From Bryobacteraceae bacterium (GTDB lineage Bacteria > Acidobacteriota > Terriglobia > Bryobacterales > Bryobacteraceae), in the NCBI GenBank assembly GCA_019748195.1, contig JAIEPW010000088.1:1-64000 (forward strand): DNA of 64,000 bases, written 5' to 3'. Shown in pieces: positions 17,490-26,569 of this stretch (positions within the stretch are counted from its first letter, which is position 1; each line of letters opens with the position of its first letter). The position numbers were made by a program, and so were the translations under genes. Under the pieces are notes generated by a model that was not told the origin of the DNA, did not search any database, and saw only the letters and a program-made list of their open reading frames with translations.

Positions 17490-17939
17490 GTGACCCGCAT
17501 TCTTGTGGCGGCCGCGGCCTGCCTGCTGCTTGCCTCCTGTTCCCCAACGCCCGAGGCGAAACCGAAAACTGTCGTGGCGAAGGGCCTTGACGAGGTCCCG
17601 TTCGCCAAGCCCCTGAAGAAGCATCCCCTGGCGAAGTATCTCGAGATCAGCGGGTTTCGCCTCTCGGAACCCAAGGCGGGCCAGTTGAAGATCCGCTTCC
17701 TGGTGATCAACCACTCGCAGGCCGACCTGGGCGAACTGACATTGCGGGTGACTCTGAAGGCGCGAACCGCCGCGGCCGGCGACCCGCCCGTCGGCACTAT
17801 CGAATCCAGGGTGCCGGGTCTCGGGCCGGAAGGGGTGCAGGAGGTATCGGCCACCTTCCCCACCAAGCTCCGCGTCTACGAAATTCCGGACTGGCTCTAT
17901 CTGACGGCCGATTACGAGATTCTCTCGCCCGCTCCCTAA
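17490..17939 (+). CDS. Putative lipoprotein of unknown function
   Basis: 149 residues from GTG 17490. The N-terminus [17 protein letters not shown] is a lipoprotein signal with lipobox LLASC. The mature part is beta-rich, with a conserved-looking segment [26 protein letters not shown], reminiscent of FxLYD-type or late-embryogenesis-like beta-sandwich domains; I do not recognise the family firmly. It is divergent from cysE with only 51 bp between the starts. Confidence 0.7.
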   Translation: MTRILVAAAACLLLASCSPTPEAKPKTVVAKGLDEVPFAKPLKKHPLAKYLEISGFRLSEPKAGQLKIRFLVINHSQADLGELTLRVTLKARTAAAGDPPVGTIESRVPGLGPEGVQEVSATFPTKLRVYEIPDWLYLTADYEILSPAP

Positions 17940-17982
17940 GCGGGTCCGTCCGGCAAACACGTGCTAACCTGAATGCTTCGCA

Positions 17983-18339
17983 ATGCCAGCCGGATACCTC
18001 CCGTTCTTCCTATTTCTCGTACTGGCAATACTGTTTCCTCTGGCCACGCTGATTGTGGCGAAACTCATCCGGCCGTCGGCGCCCTTGCCTGTAAAACGAG
18101 AGGCTTACGAATGTGGCATTCCGGCTGCATCCACTTCCCGCGGACGGTACGCAGTCCGGTTCTACATCATCGCGATCCTGTTCGTGATCTTCGACGTGGA
18201 AACCGTCTTTCTGTTCCCGTGGGCCGTCCACTATAAAGCACTGGGCTGGTTCGGCGTCGCCGAAGTCGCGGTGTTTCTCGCCATCCTCGTGGTTGGCTAT
18301 CTTTGGGCATACAAAAAAGGGGCACTGGAGTGGGTTTGA
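17983..18339 (+). CDS. nuoA: NADH-quinone oxidoreductase subunit A, isolated copy
   Basis: 118 residues with three membrane helices (about 6-27, 60-81, 90-110). Conserved signatures are YECGIPAAST (loop 1 with the Cys) and FYIIAILFVIFDVETVFLFPWAV, including the Asp-Val-Glu in helix 2. Subunit A belongs to the quinone/proton-channel junction of complex I. nuoB-N do not follow; the next gene, overlapping by 4 bp (TTGA), is a secreted TIGR03437 protein. The rest of complex I must be elsewhere in the genome if this copy is functional. Confidence 0.93.
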   Translation: MPAGYLPFFLFLVLAILFPLATLIVAKLIRPSAPLPVKREAYECGIPAASTSRGRYAVRFYIIAILFVIFDVETVFLFPWAVHYKALGWFGVAEVAVFLAILVVGYLWAYKKGALEWV

Positions 18340-20141
18340 ACATTCGGAGAATCTTCTGTTTTGGCTTCGCGATGGCGGCGGCGCCGCTTCTGGATGCCGC
18401 CCCGCGGCTGCGTCTGGCAAGAACAACGCTCGGTCCGATTGTGATCGCGCAGGGTTCCAACGGACCGGCGCAGCGCATTGAGGCCGGCAACACCGGCGAC
18501 GGCGCTCTGTCGCTCAGCTTCCAGTCGAGCGCAGCCTGGCTTTCGGCCAGCGCCGGCGGCGCCGGAGGATGCGCCACCATCGCCGCGCCCACCTGCGTGC
18601 CGGTGAACATCAGCCTGAACACCGCCTCGCTTTCTCGCGGCGCTTATTCGGCCTCCCTGCAGGTGCGCGACGCCAACGCCGAGGATGCTCCGCAGACCAT
18701 CATCGTCACCATCCAGGTGGGCAGCGGAATTCCCGACAGCATTACCTTGCTGGTGCCGCCCAACGGCGCCCCGGTGACGCGGAAGTTCACCTCCGCGGGA
18801 CAGCTTACCTACACCACTTCCACGCAGGGCGGCGGCGGCGCGAGATTCTCGGTCAGCATGGACGCGGTCGGCAGCTTCGCCACCAGCCGCTCCTACACGG
18901 TAACCGCAACCGCGCCGGAAGGCACGCCGGCCGGTAACGTTCCCGGCGCGATCCAGGTGACCGGATCCACGGTGGGCGCCATCGATACGCCGCGTACCGT
19001 CCCGGTAACACTGCAGGTCACCACCAGTCCGATCGCGGCCGCGCGCTGGCCGTTCATCGAACCCGCCACCTTCGTCGACACCGTCCGCTTCCGCATCATG
19101 CAATCCGGCCGCCGGCAGGAGAAGTGGGTGCAGATGGTGAATCTCGGGTTGGGCAACCTGGCTGTCAGCGGCGCGACCGCGTCCACTACTTCGGGCGGCT
19201 CCTGGCTGACGGCCACCGTCGACGGCGGCATCATCAAGATCGCGGCCGACGCGGCTAACGTTGCCCCCGGCGCCTACGCCGGCGCCGTCACCGTCGCTTC
19301 GAACGCCGCGAACGCCAGCTTCGTGATTCCGGTGTCCCTGGAAGTCTCCGCCACGGCCCCCGCGCGCATCCTGGTAAATCAGGAAACGTATTCGCTTTCG
19401 CGAGGCGGCGTCCGCAACAACGCGACCTTCAACGCCGATGAACCCGTAGCGCCCGGCGGCCTGCTCGCCGTTTTTGGCGAGAACTTCACCGCCGGCGCCG
19501 ATGCCGCGGCCAGTTCGCTTCCGCTGCCCACCACGCTCGCCGGAGCGCGGGTGTTCGTCAACGATCAACCGGTGCCGGTGTACTTCGTCGCCAGCGCCAG
19601 CATTCTGGATCAGCCCGGACAAATCACCTTCCAGCTTCCGTACGATACCCCCCCGGGTGAAGCCACGGTTCGCGTGGATCGCGACGGCCAGCGGGGCAAT
19701 ACGGTGATCGTGCGCGTGAATCAGCGTGTTCCCCGGCTGATGGTCAGCGCCAATGATTATGCGGTGGCCACCTTCGCCGACACGGCCCTTCCGTGGCCCG
19801 CGACCCCCGGCGTGAATACGCGCCCCGCCCGCCGCGGCGATACGCTGATCTTCTACGCGCTCGGCCTAGGACCCACGACGCCCACTGTGGTCAGCGGCGC
19901 GGCATCTCCCGGCAGCCCGCTGGCGGAAGTCCCCCGCCCCACGTTCTACTTCGGCGGCACCGGACCCATCGGCGATGCCGCCACGGCCGAGCCCTTCTTC
20001 GCCGGCCTGACCCCGGGCTTCGTCGGACTCTATCAATTGAACGTTGTGGTTCCCGACACCACGCCTCGTGGCGACCGCGTCTCGGTGTTCATGGGATACC
20101 TGAACAACTTCTCCAATCGGGTGTTCATCGCCGTCCAATGA
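18336..20141 (+). CDS. Secreted protein with BACON-like repeats and a C-terminal TIGR03437 domain
   Basis: About 601 residues. I prefer TTG 18336, which overlaps the nuoA stop (TTGA), has GGAG 5 nt upstream, and gives a signal peptide ending near PLLDAA; GTG 18330 is the alternative. Residues about 40-120, 120-230 and 240-340 look like consecutive beta-sandwich (BACON-like) modules (AWLSASAGG, LSRGAYSASLQVRDANA, APGAYAGAVTVASNAANASF). The C-terminal 230 residues are a classic TIGR03437 domain (APGGLLAVFGENF, LPTTLAGARVFVNDQPVP, GQITFQLPYDTPPGEATVRV, GLYQLNVVVPDTTPRGDRV), a family largely confined to Solibacter-like Acidobacteria. Function unknown; export is likely. Confidence 0.85.
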   Translation: MNIRRIFCFGFAMAAAPLLDAAPRLRLARTTLGPIVIAQGSNGPAQRIEAGNTGDGALSLSFQSSAAWLSASAGGAGGCATIAAPTCVPVNISLNTASLSRGAYSASLQVRDANAEDAPQTIIVTIQVGSGIPDSITLLVPPNGAPVTRKFTSAGQLTYTTSTQGGGGARFSVSMDAVGSFATSRSYTVTATAPEGTPAGNVPGAIQVTGSTVGAIDTPRTVPVTLQVTTSPIAAARWPFIEPATFVDTVRFRIMQSGRRQEKWVQMVNLGLGNLAVSGATASTTSGGSWLTATVDGGIIKIAADAANVAPGAYAGAVTVASNAANASFVIPVSLEVSATAPARILVNQETYSLSRGGVRNNATFNADEPVAPGGLLAVFGENFTAGADAAASSLPLPTTLAGARVFVNDQPVPVYFVASASILDQPGQITFQLPYDTPPGEATVRVDRDGQRGNTVIVRVNQRVPRLMVSANDYAVATFADTALPWPATPGVNTRPARRGDTLIFYALGLGPTTPTVVSGAASPGSPLAEVPRPTFYFGGTGPIGDAATAEPFFAGLTPGFVGLYQLNVVVPDTTPRGDRVSVFMGYLNNFSNRVFIAVQ

Positions 20142-21289
20142 CGGAGCGGCTTTACTACCACGATTGCTACCTTCCGGAGTTCCACGCTCGCATCCTCGGT
20201 GCGAGCGTGGACCTGCGCACCGTGTTCCTGGATCGAACGGCTTTCTACCCGGCGTCGGGCGGCCAGCCGTTCGATCTCGGCTCTATCAACAACGTTGCGG
20301 TGAACGGGGTTGAAGAAGAGGAAGACGGGCGCATCGCGCACCGGCTCGCCGCGCCCCTGGATGCCGCCGAAGCGCACGGCGTCATCGATTGGCCGCGCCG
20401 CTTCGACCACATGCAGCAGCACACCGGACAGCATCTGCTCTCCGCCGTGATCGTGGAGCTTTACTCGATTCCAACGCTCAGCTTTCACATGGGCGCCGAT
20501 GTGTCCACCATCGACATCGCCGCGCCCGCGTTGGACGCGGAGCAGGTGCGGCGGATCGAGGAGCGGGCAAACGAAGTCGTATTTCAGAACCGCCCCGTCG
20601 CCATCACTTTCGAGGAAAATCCCGCCGACCTCCGCAAGGCGAGCGCGCGCGAGGGCACGCTCCGCGTCGTAACCATTCAGGACCTCGACCGCTCCGCCTG
20701 CGGCGGCACCCACCTGCGCGCCACCGGCGAAATCGGCGCCATTCTGATCCGCAAGCTCGACAAGATGCGCGGCAACGTCAGGCTGGAGTTCGTCTGCGGC
20801 GGGCGCGCCGCCCGTCGCGCTTCCGCCGATTACCGCCTGCTTTCGCGAATGGCGAAATCGCTGTCCACGGCCATAGACGAACTCCCGGACATGGTGCAGG
20901 CGTTGAGCGAGAAGAACGCCGCCGCCGAGAAACAACGCCGCAAGCTTGCTGACGAACTCGCCGGATACCAGGGCCGCGAACTCTACCTCGCCACCGCGCC
21001 GGGAGCGGACGGGGTGCGTCGTCACATTCATCGGGGTTCCATCACGGACGATGTCCGGGCGCTCGCCGCCGCCTTCACAGCCGGATCGAAGGCGGTATTA
21101 CTCGCTCTGTCGCAGGAACCGCCGTCGCTTCTGCTGGCCTGCTCCGCCGATTCAGGAGTCCACGCAGGCAATCAACTCCGGACAGCCGTCACCGCGCACG
21201 GGGGCCGCGGCGGAGGCAGCCCCACCGTCGCCCAGGGCAGCGTCCCCTCCAAAGAGGCGCTGGAAGCCATCGCCGCCACGCTTCTATAA
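20138..21289 (+). CDS. Alanyl-tRNA editing protein (AlaX-type) with DHHA1 domain
   Basis: 383 residues. Hydrolyses mischarged Ser- or Gly-tRNA(Ala) in trans. Zinc-binding motifs are MQQHTGQHLLSA (HxxxH, about residue 90) and SACGGTHLRATGEIG (Cys and His, about residue 190). A coiled-coil linker (about 245-285) leads to a C-terminal DHHA1-like domain with GGRGGGSPTVAQGSV. The N-terminal FYPASGGQPFDLG is the beta-barrel signature shared with AlaRS editing domains. Start ATG overlaps the preceding stop (ATGA). It ends 6 bp inside the convergent oxidoreductase gene. A strong hairpin sits early in the coding region (20183-20209). Confidence 0.93.
   Translation: MTERLYYHDCYLPEFHARILGASVDLRTVFLDRTAFYPASGGQPFDLGSINNVAVNGVEEEEDGRIAHRLAAPLDAAEAHGVIDWPRRFDHMQQHTGQHLLSAVIVELYSIPTLSFHMGADVSTIDIAAPALDAEQVRRIEERANEVVFQNRPVAITFEENPADLRKASAREGTLRVVTIQDLDRSACGGTHLRATGEIGAILIRKLDKMRGNVRLEFVCGGRAARRASADYRLLSRMAKSLSTAIDELPDMVQALSEKNAAAEKQRRKLADELAGYQGRELYLATAPGADGVRRHIHRGSITDDVRALAAAFTAGSKAVLLALSQEPPSLLLACSADSGVHAGNQLRTAVTAHGGRGGGSPTVAQGSVPSKEALEAIAATLL
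20183..20209 (+). other. Perfect 10-bp hairpin inside the start region of the AlaX gene
   Basis: CACGCTCGCA (20183-20192) and TGCGAGCGTG (20200-20209) are exact inverse complements with a 7-nt loop, 46 nt after the start codon. No T-run follows, so it is not an intrinsic terminator on its own. Confidence 0.7.
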
Positions 21290-22867
21290 ATCCTTCAGCA
21301 TCTCGCGCGCCGCGTTGTGCCCCGGCGCCCCCATCACACCACCTCCCGGATGCGCTCCGGAGCCGCAAATGTACAGATGCTTCACCGGCGTCCGGTAGCG
21401 AGCCCATCCCGCGAACGGCCGGAAAAAGAACATCTGATCCACGCCCATCTCTCCGTGAAAGATATTCCCGCCGGTGATCCCGAACTGCTGCTCCAGATCT
21501 AGTGGCGTCAGCACCTGGCGATGCTCGATCAGGCTCCGGATGTTCGGCGCGTATTCCTCGATCAGCCCGATCACGCGATCCGCGAAGCGGTCGCGCTCCA
21601 CCTCCCACGTGGTGCCCTTCAATGTGTACGGCGCGTATTGCAGGAACAGCCCCATGATGTGCTTGCCCGCCGGCGCGAGCGCCGGATCGTACATGGTCGG
21701 CACCGTCATCTCGATCAGCGGTTTCTCCGACGGCCGCCCGTACTTGGCGTCATCCCAGGCGCGCTCGATGTAATCCACCGACGGACAGATATGCATGGTC
21801 GCGCGATGATGTGGACCCGGCGCGCCGGGATACGCGGTAAACTCCGGTAATCCATTCAAGGCCAGATTGATCTTGCAGGAAGTCCCTTCGCAGCGGAAAC
21901 GCCGCACCTCGGCAAGGAAGTCCTCGCTCAAGTCCGCCGGGTCCATCAACTGCAAAAAAGTCCGCTTCGGATCGACGCCGGTGGCCACTGCCTTGGCCTT
22001 GATCTCTTCTCCGGATTCCAGCGTCACGCCGCGCGCCTTGCCGCCCTTCACCAGGATCTGCTTCACCGGGGCGGAGACCCGGATCTCCGCGCCGTGCGAC
22101 CGCGCGCTGGCGGCGATCGCCTCCGACACCGCCCCCATGCCGCCGCGCACGAAGCCCCACAACCCGCGATGGCCGTTGACGCCGCCCATGCAATGGTGCA
22201 GCAAAATGTAAGCCGTCCCGGGCGACCTTGGCCCCCCGTTCGCACCGATCACGCCATCGGTGGCCAGCGTCACCTTCACTTCCTCGCTCTCAAACCACTC
22301 ATCCAGCAGTTCCGCCGCGCTCTGCGTGAAGATGCGGACCAGCCCCAGCGTGTCTTGGTCGCTCAGTCCCCGCAGCTTCGCGCCCAGTTTCACGAACTCC
22401 AGCTTCCCGCCGAGCCCCTTGGGCGGGAAGTCCGGCGGCGTCACCAGCAGCAATTGTTCAATCACCCGCGCCAGGCGCTCGATGTATTCCTCGTACAGCG
22501 GATAACGCTCGGCGTCGCGCTTCGAAAACTTGGCGATCTCCTCCAGCGTTTTCTTGCGATCCTGCCACATGAACAAGTGCCTGCCGTCCGGAAAAGGCGA
22601 GAAGAACGCCGGGTCCTTGGCGTCCACCAGGTAACCGAACTTCGGCAGTCGCAGGTCGTCCACTACCTTTTGCTGCATCAGGCTGACCAGGTAGCTGGCC
22701 GTGGACACCCTGTATCCGGGCCAGATCTCCTCGGTTACCGCGCAGCCGCCGAGCAGTTCCCGCGCTTCCAGGACAACGACTTTTTTTCCGGCTTTGGCCA
22801 GATACGCCGCGGCGGTCAGGCCGTTGTGCCCGCCGCCAATGATCGCCACATCGTAAGAGTTCGACAT
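21284..22867 (-). CDS. FAD-dependent oxidoreductase of the PYROXD2/phytoene-desaturase-like family
   Basis: 527 residues. The N-terminal Rossmann FAD motif is YDVAIIGGGHNGLTAAAYLAKAG, with VVVLEARELLGGCAVTEE following. The family-specific C-terminal FAD motif reads LYICGSGAHPGGGVMGAPGHNAA. The middle contains GGMGAVSEAIAASARSHGAEI, typical of the CrtI/PYROXD2 group. The substrate is unknown; no carotenoid genes are nearby. The start ATG 22865-22867 (MSNSYDVAIIG) is at the natural N-terminus; the frame extends further upstream without coding character. Convergent overlap of 6 bp with the AlaX gene. Confidence 0.9.
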   Translation of the reverse strand: MSNSYDVAIIGGGHNGLTAAAYLAKAGKKVVVLEARELLGGCAVTEEIWPGYRVSTASYLVSLMQQKVVDDLRLPKFGYLVDAKDPAFFSPFPDGRHLFMWQDRKKTLEEIAKFSKRDAERYPLYEEYIERLARVIEQLLLVTPPDFPPKGLGGKLEFVKLGAKLRGLSDQDTLGLVRIFTQSAAELLDEWFESEEVKVTLATDGVIGANGGPRSPGTAYILLHHCMGGVNGHRGLWGFVRGGMGAVSEAIAASARSHGAEIRVSAPVKQILVKGGKARGVTLESGEEIKAKAVATGVDPKRTFLQLMDPADLSEDFLAEVRRFRCEGTSCKINLALNGLPEFTAYPGAPGPHHRATMHICPSVDYIERAWDDAKYGRPSEKPLIEMTVPTMYDPALAPAGKHIMGLFLQYAPYTLKGTTWEVERDRFADRVIGLIEEYAPNIRSLIEHRQVLTPLDLEQQFGITGGNIFHGEMGVDQMFFFRPFAGWARYRTPVKHLYICGSGAHPGGGVMGAPGHNAAREMLKDL

Positions 22868-22916
22868 TCGAGATAACTTCGAATTGTACCGTGGACCCTC
22901 GCCCCGGCCGCGAACG

Positions 22917-24251
22917 TCAGCCCCGCAATTCCAGGAAGCCCTCGCGCACCAGAGATTCCACTTCCCGCCAGAACAGCGCTTCTTCCGGTCGCTGCGGCAG
23001 CGCCGCCAGCACTTCCGCCCCGCTGCGCGTGCCATCGCACAACGGCAACAGTCCGGACAGTTCCGCGGGCAAGGCGCGGCGGTCCGGGAAGGGATGCGAG
23101 GTGTACAGCTCCACCGTCTCAATCTCCCGGCCATCCTCATGGCGCGAAGAACTCAGAACACTCAAGGAGGGCGCATCGGCAAGCTTGCCTTCGCGCAGCC
23201 GCGCCGCGATCCCGGTATCCTGATGCAGCGCGATGTAATCGCGAATCCGCTCCCAATCCGGCGCATCCACGTGGCGTGACGCCGTGATCGCCGGCCTGGT
23301 GCTCGCGTGCCGCTGCAGGACGATCACCGAAAGCACGGAGTCGGTCAAACCCCGTCGTTCGCACACTTCCTGCCAGGCGGCCGCCGTCTCCTCCTTCTCC
23401 CCTTGCTCCATCGAGAACGCGTCCCGAGCATTGCGGCGCAGGCGCTCGAACACGAAGATGTCGAAACGATCCCCAGCCTCGCCCAGCCAGCCGCGAATCC
23501 GCCCGGACACCGTCGCCGATGCGTCCTCAAAGAGGGACAGGACGGCATGGAAGCTTCCGCCGGGCTCGAGATACTCCGGAAGTTCGGATAGGATTCGCTG
23601 CGGAATGGTGTGCCCGATCTCACCCGAGTTCAGGAACATGTATTTCTGCCCGAAGTCAGGAATGAACGGCGGCTGCGCGGCGATCAGATGAAACTTCCGG
23701 CCTCGAACCGCTTCGAACGTGTCGCCTTGCAGGGATTCGATTCGGGGCAGGCCATTCAGGCGCGCATTGAATGTCGCGAAGTGTGCCGCGCGGTGGCTCA
23801 AGTCGGTCGCGGTGACCTCGCGCGCGCCGGCGCGCGCCAGGATCAACGCGGCGGGCGCCGCCCCCGCGCAGAGATCCAAGGCGGTGGGCGCCGGTTCCTT
23901 GGGCAGCGATCGCATGAACAGCCGCGTACCAAACGCGGAGGGCGGGAATACCGCGTCGAACGGCGCCATACCCGCCTGAATTGAGGCGAACGAATCGCTC
24001 ACCAGGTACAACCCCGCCATCCGGTACAGGTCTACCGACGGGCGAATCCACCCCTCCGTATCCGCGGGAACGGCAAGCCCCAGATCTTCCAGCAGCGGCT
24101 GTCCCAGCTCGGATCTCGGCCTCGGCTGGGACCGGCTGAAGAACCGCACCAGCGGATGATCCGGCTGCTCCCGCTCGTCCGGCAGGCCAACTTTGTCCAG
24201 CCATTCGCGCAGCTCGTGGAATTCCTCCGGTGTTCCGATTCGTGGTGTCAT
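22917..24251 (-). CDS. SAM-dependent methyltransferase of the HemK/PrmC-like class
   Basis: 444 residues. Central class I methyltransferase domain: motif I ALDLCAGAAPAALILARAGA (about residue 130), acidic turn VTATDLS, and the catalytic-type loop AAQPPFIP, corresponding to NPPY of amino- or glutamine-methyltransferases (first Asn is Gln here). The N-terminal 120 residues are helical with PDHPLVRFFSRSQPRPRSELGQPLL. The C-terminal 150 residues contain a winged-helix-like segment (LLPLCDGTRSGAEVLAALP). Substrate unknown. Start ATG 24249-24251. Lies 49 bp upstream of the oxidoreductase gene on the same strand. Confidence 0.82.
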   Translation of the reverse strand: MTPRIGTPEEFHELREWLDKVGLPDEREQPDHPLVRFFSRSQPRPRSELGQPLLEDLGLAVPADTEGWIRPSVDLYRMAGLYLVSDSFASIQAGMAPFDAVFPPSAFGTRLFMRSLPKEPAPTALDLCAGAAPAALILARAGAREVTATDLSHRAAHFATFNARLNGLPRIESLQGDTFEAVRGRKFHLIAAQPPFIPDFGQKYMFLNSGEIGHTIPQRILSELPEYLEPGGSFHAVLSLFEDASATVSGRIRGWLGEAGDRFDIFVFERLRRNARDAFSMEQGEKEETAAAWQEVCERRGLTDSVLSVIVLQRHASTRPAITASRHVDAPDWERIRDYIALHQDTGIAARLREGKLADAPSLSVLSSSRHEDGREIETVELYTSHPFPDRRALPAELSGLLPLCDGTRSGAEVLAALPQRPEEALFWREVESLVREGFLELRG

Positions 24252-24297
24252 CGCGTGATTGAGTGTCGCACAGCCAGGAAACACGGCCCGCCTGCTC

Positions 24298-25635
24298 CTA
24301 TCTGGCGGGCTTGACGGAAACCGGCTGATGGAAACGGACCTCGATCTTCGTCTCCTTGGGAGCCCGCAGAACCAGCGTCCCGGACGGATCGGCCTGCATC
24401 TCGCGCATCTCCTGATCCTCCAACTCCACATGAAACACCGCTCCCGCCGGAAATCCGAGCAGCAACGTGTTCTCGTTGTCGATGGTCATGCGCCCCGGCG
24501 ACTTGCCGGGCTGGATCGTGTTGGAGCCGAAGCGCAGCGGCTTGTCTCCCACCCGGACGTTCCGGATCTCGCCGTCCTCGAATAACTGCAACTGTCCATC
24601 GAAAAGCCCGAGCCAGGTGGCGTCATCCTCCCAGCCGGAGCGCGCGTACAACCTCCCGGTGCGCCGGTCGTACAGAGTCAGCGGCACGTGCGAGTAGGTC
24701 AACCCCGGCTGGTACGGATTCGCCCACAGGAATTCGTAAGGAACCCCCAGCGCGCCCCGCATCAGGAAGCGATCCTGAATCAGGTAGCCCTGCAGGAACT
24801 GGCTTTCCACGGCATTCGTGTCCAGCGCCACCAAAGCCAGGCCCGCGGCGCGCGACATCGCCGCCTTGGCAAGATCGGGCTCCCCGCCCCGTCTCCGGTC
24901 CTGCACGAACGCCGGGATCCGGTACTCGTTCTCGGGCGCCGGATAACTGGCCGGATAATGGCTCGCCAGATGATACAAGGGCAGCTCCGCGAAGTATGCC
25001 CGGGCGTTTTCCCGCAAGTCGATGTTCAGATTGTCCCGGACGACGTGCAGCAGCTCGACCAGCGCGTACACCTGCTCGCGCGGAATCGGATCGGAGCCCT
25101 GATTCAGGCGGGTGACGATGCCGCCGCGAAACCAGTTCTGCACCACGTCGCGCAGTTGCTTCTCTCCGTGATCTTCCAGACGGTCGGCAATGGCGATCCC
25201 CGCGAAAACCCGGTCGCGAACGGCTGCCGGACCCGTTGCGCTCCGCTTGGCCGCTGCCTCCAGTTTCTGTCCGATGGCCGCCTTCTGAGCCGGAGTCATC
25301 ACCTCCTGACACCAGTCGTAAACCAGCGCGGTCTGGCGAATGTCGCCGGCTGACATCGCCCACTGGATCGCCTGGCGCGCGGAAGCCTCGTCCTTGGCAA
25401 TCCGGTAATAGAGCGCGTGGGCAAATCCGGGCTCGGGCATCGCGGCCTTGCCGCGCATCAGCAGTTCGAACTGTTCCCAACGGATCGATTCGCGCTGCCG
25501 CTCCCGCTCCAGCAGCTTCAGCCGCTGCGGAGTCAGCAGCAACCGCGGAGGATCGCGAAACACGCCAAATTCCTCGCCGGGAACTTGCGCCCCAAGCGCC
25601 GCGACCAACAACACTACGGGAAACAGGTGAGCCAT
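24298..25635 (-). CDS. Secreted protein with heparinase II/III-like organisation
   Basis: 445 residues. Signal peptide about 1-16 (MAHLFPVVLLVAALGA). The first two-thirds are alpha-helical (alpha/alpha-toroid-like: WAMSAGDIRQTALVYDWCQE, RVFAGIAIADRLEDHGEK, LHVVRDNLNIDLRENARAYF); the last third is beta-rich and begins with GRLYARSGWEDDATWLGLFDG, similar in style to the heparinase II/III C-terminal sandwich. A polysaccharide-lyase role is plausible but no catalytic Tyr/His set can be assigned. Similar organisation alone is weak evidence, so function is left open. It precedes the methyltransferase gene on the same strand by 46 bp. Confidence 0.6.
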   Translation of the reverse strand: MAHLFPVVLLVAALGAQVPGEEFGVFRDPPRLLLTPQRLKLLERERQRESIRWEQFELLMRGKAAMPEPGFAHALYYRIAKDEASARQAIQWAMSAGDIRQTALVYDWCQEVMTPAQKAAIGQKLEAAAKRSATGPAAVRDRVFAGIAIADRLEDHGEKQLRDVVQNWFRGGIVTRLNQGSDPIPREQVYALVELLHVVRDNLNIDLRENARAYFAELPLYHLASHYPASYPAPENEYRIPAFVQDRRRGGEPDLAKAAMSRAAGLALVALDTNAVESQFLQGYLIQDRFLMRGALGVPYEFLWANPYQPGLTYSHVPLTLYDRRTGRLYARSGWEDDATWLGLFDGQLQLFEDGEIRNVRVGDKPLRFGSNTIQPGKSPGRMTIDNENTLLLGFPAGAVFHVELEDQEMREMQADPSGTLVLRAPKETKIEVRFHQPVSVKPAR

Positions 25636-25837
25636 TCCGCTGATCGCAGTCTACTTCACTGGCGGGTATTTGCGGATGGCGCTGCCCGCGCGGACCGGCG
25701 CGGGAGCGGGCGGGAGCACTGTCGCCGAAGATGACGGTTCCGTGAATCTCGGCCAAACGCCAAGCGCCACCCACTACCGGTAGCGTAGGCATCTCGCTGC
25801 ATCTTGGATGCTCGGCTTTTGATGTATCTTCCATAGA

Positions 25838-26569
25838 ATGAAATTGACCAGAGACCCCATGGATCTCACGGCCACTGTCCAGAGCAACCTGGACCTCTTC
25901 CTGGAGGTAGCCTCCAGGGCGTTGCTTCCGGATCTGGTGTCGGTGGTCCTGTTCGGCTCCGCCGCCGAGAATCGCCTGCGCCCCGTTTCCGACGTCAATC
26001 TGATCCTCGTGCTCCGGCGTTTCGATCCTGACCGCATCGCTGCCCTGTCACCCGCCCTTCAGACTGCGCGCGCCGCGATCCGGCTCGATGCGATGTTCCT
26101 CCTGGACAGCGAAATCGCCGAAGCCGCGGAGGCTTTCGCCGACAAGTTCTCGGACATCCTCCGCCGGCGCAAGGTTCTTGCCGGCCCGGACGTCTTCGCC
26201 GGCCTCCAGATCTCCCGCGAAGCGAGAAAGACGCGGCTTCGGCAATCGTTGATGAATTTCATCCTGAGAACGCGACACACGTTCGCCATGCGGCAGGACC
26301 AGCCGGATCAGTTGGCCGCGCTCCTCGCCGCCTCCGCCGGACCGCTGCGCAGCTTCGCCGCCGCCTGGGCGGAGCTTGCCGGACGCCCCGCCGCGCCGCC
26401 CCGCGAATCGCTCGCCTCGTTGCTGGCCGAATGGCAGCTCGGCGATCTGGCGAACAATCTTTCCCTTGCCCGGGAAAACAACCTGACGGACCCTGGCGCG
26501 GCACGGTCGGCGGTCCTGCAGGCAATTGAAGCGGCCGAACGCATCAAGAAACTGCTGGAGGGTTTGTGA
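25838..26569 (+). CDS. Minimal nucleotidyltransferase-domain protein with altered metal site
   Basis: 243 residues. The N-terminal domain has the nucleotidyltransferase signature: VVLFGSAAENRLRPVSDVNLILVL around residues 36-55. The usual GS-x(n)-DxD carries two carboxylates; here the pair is Asp-Val-Asn, so one ligand is Asn and catalysis may be lost or need another residue. A later Asp (RLDAMFLLD) could be the third carboxylate. The C-terminal 130 residues are helical and HEPN-like in character (RKTRLRQSLMNFILRTRHTFAMR, AAERIKKLLEGL). First gene of a four-gene operon; its stop overlaps the next start (GTGA). Confidence 0.8.
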   Translation: MKLTRDPMDLTATVQSNLDLFLEVASRALLPDLVSVVLFGSAAENRLRPVSDVNLILVLRRFDPDRIAALSPALQTARAAIRLDAMFLLDSEIAEAAEAFADKFSDILRRRKVLAGPDVFAGLQISREARKTRLRQSLMNFILRTRHTFAMRQDQPDQLAALLAASAGPLRSFAAAWAELAGRPAAPPRESLASLLAEWQLGDLANNLSLARENNLTDPGAARSAVLQAIEAAERIKKLLEGL

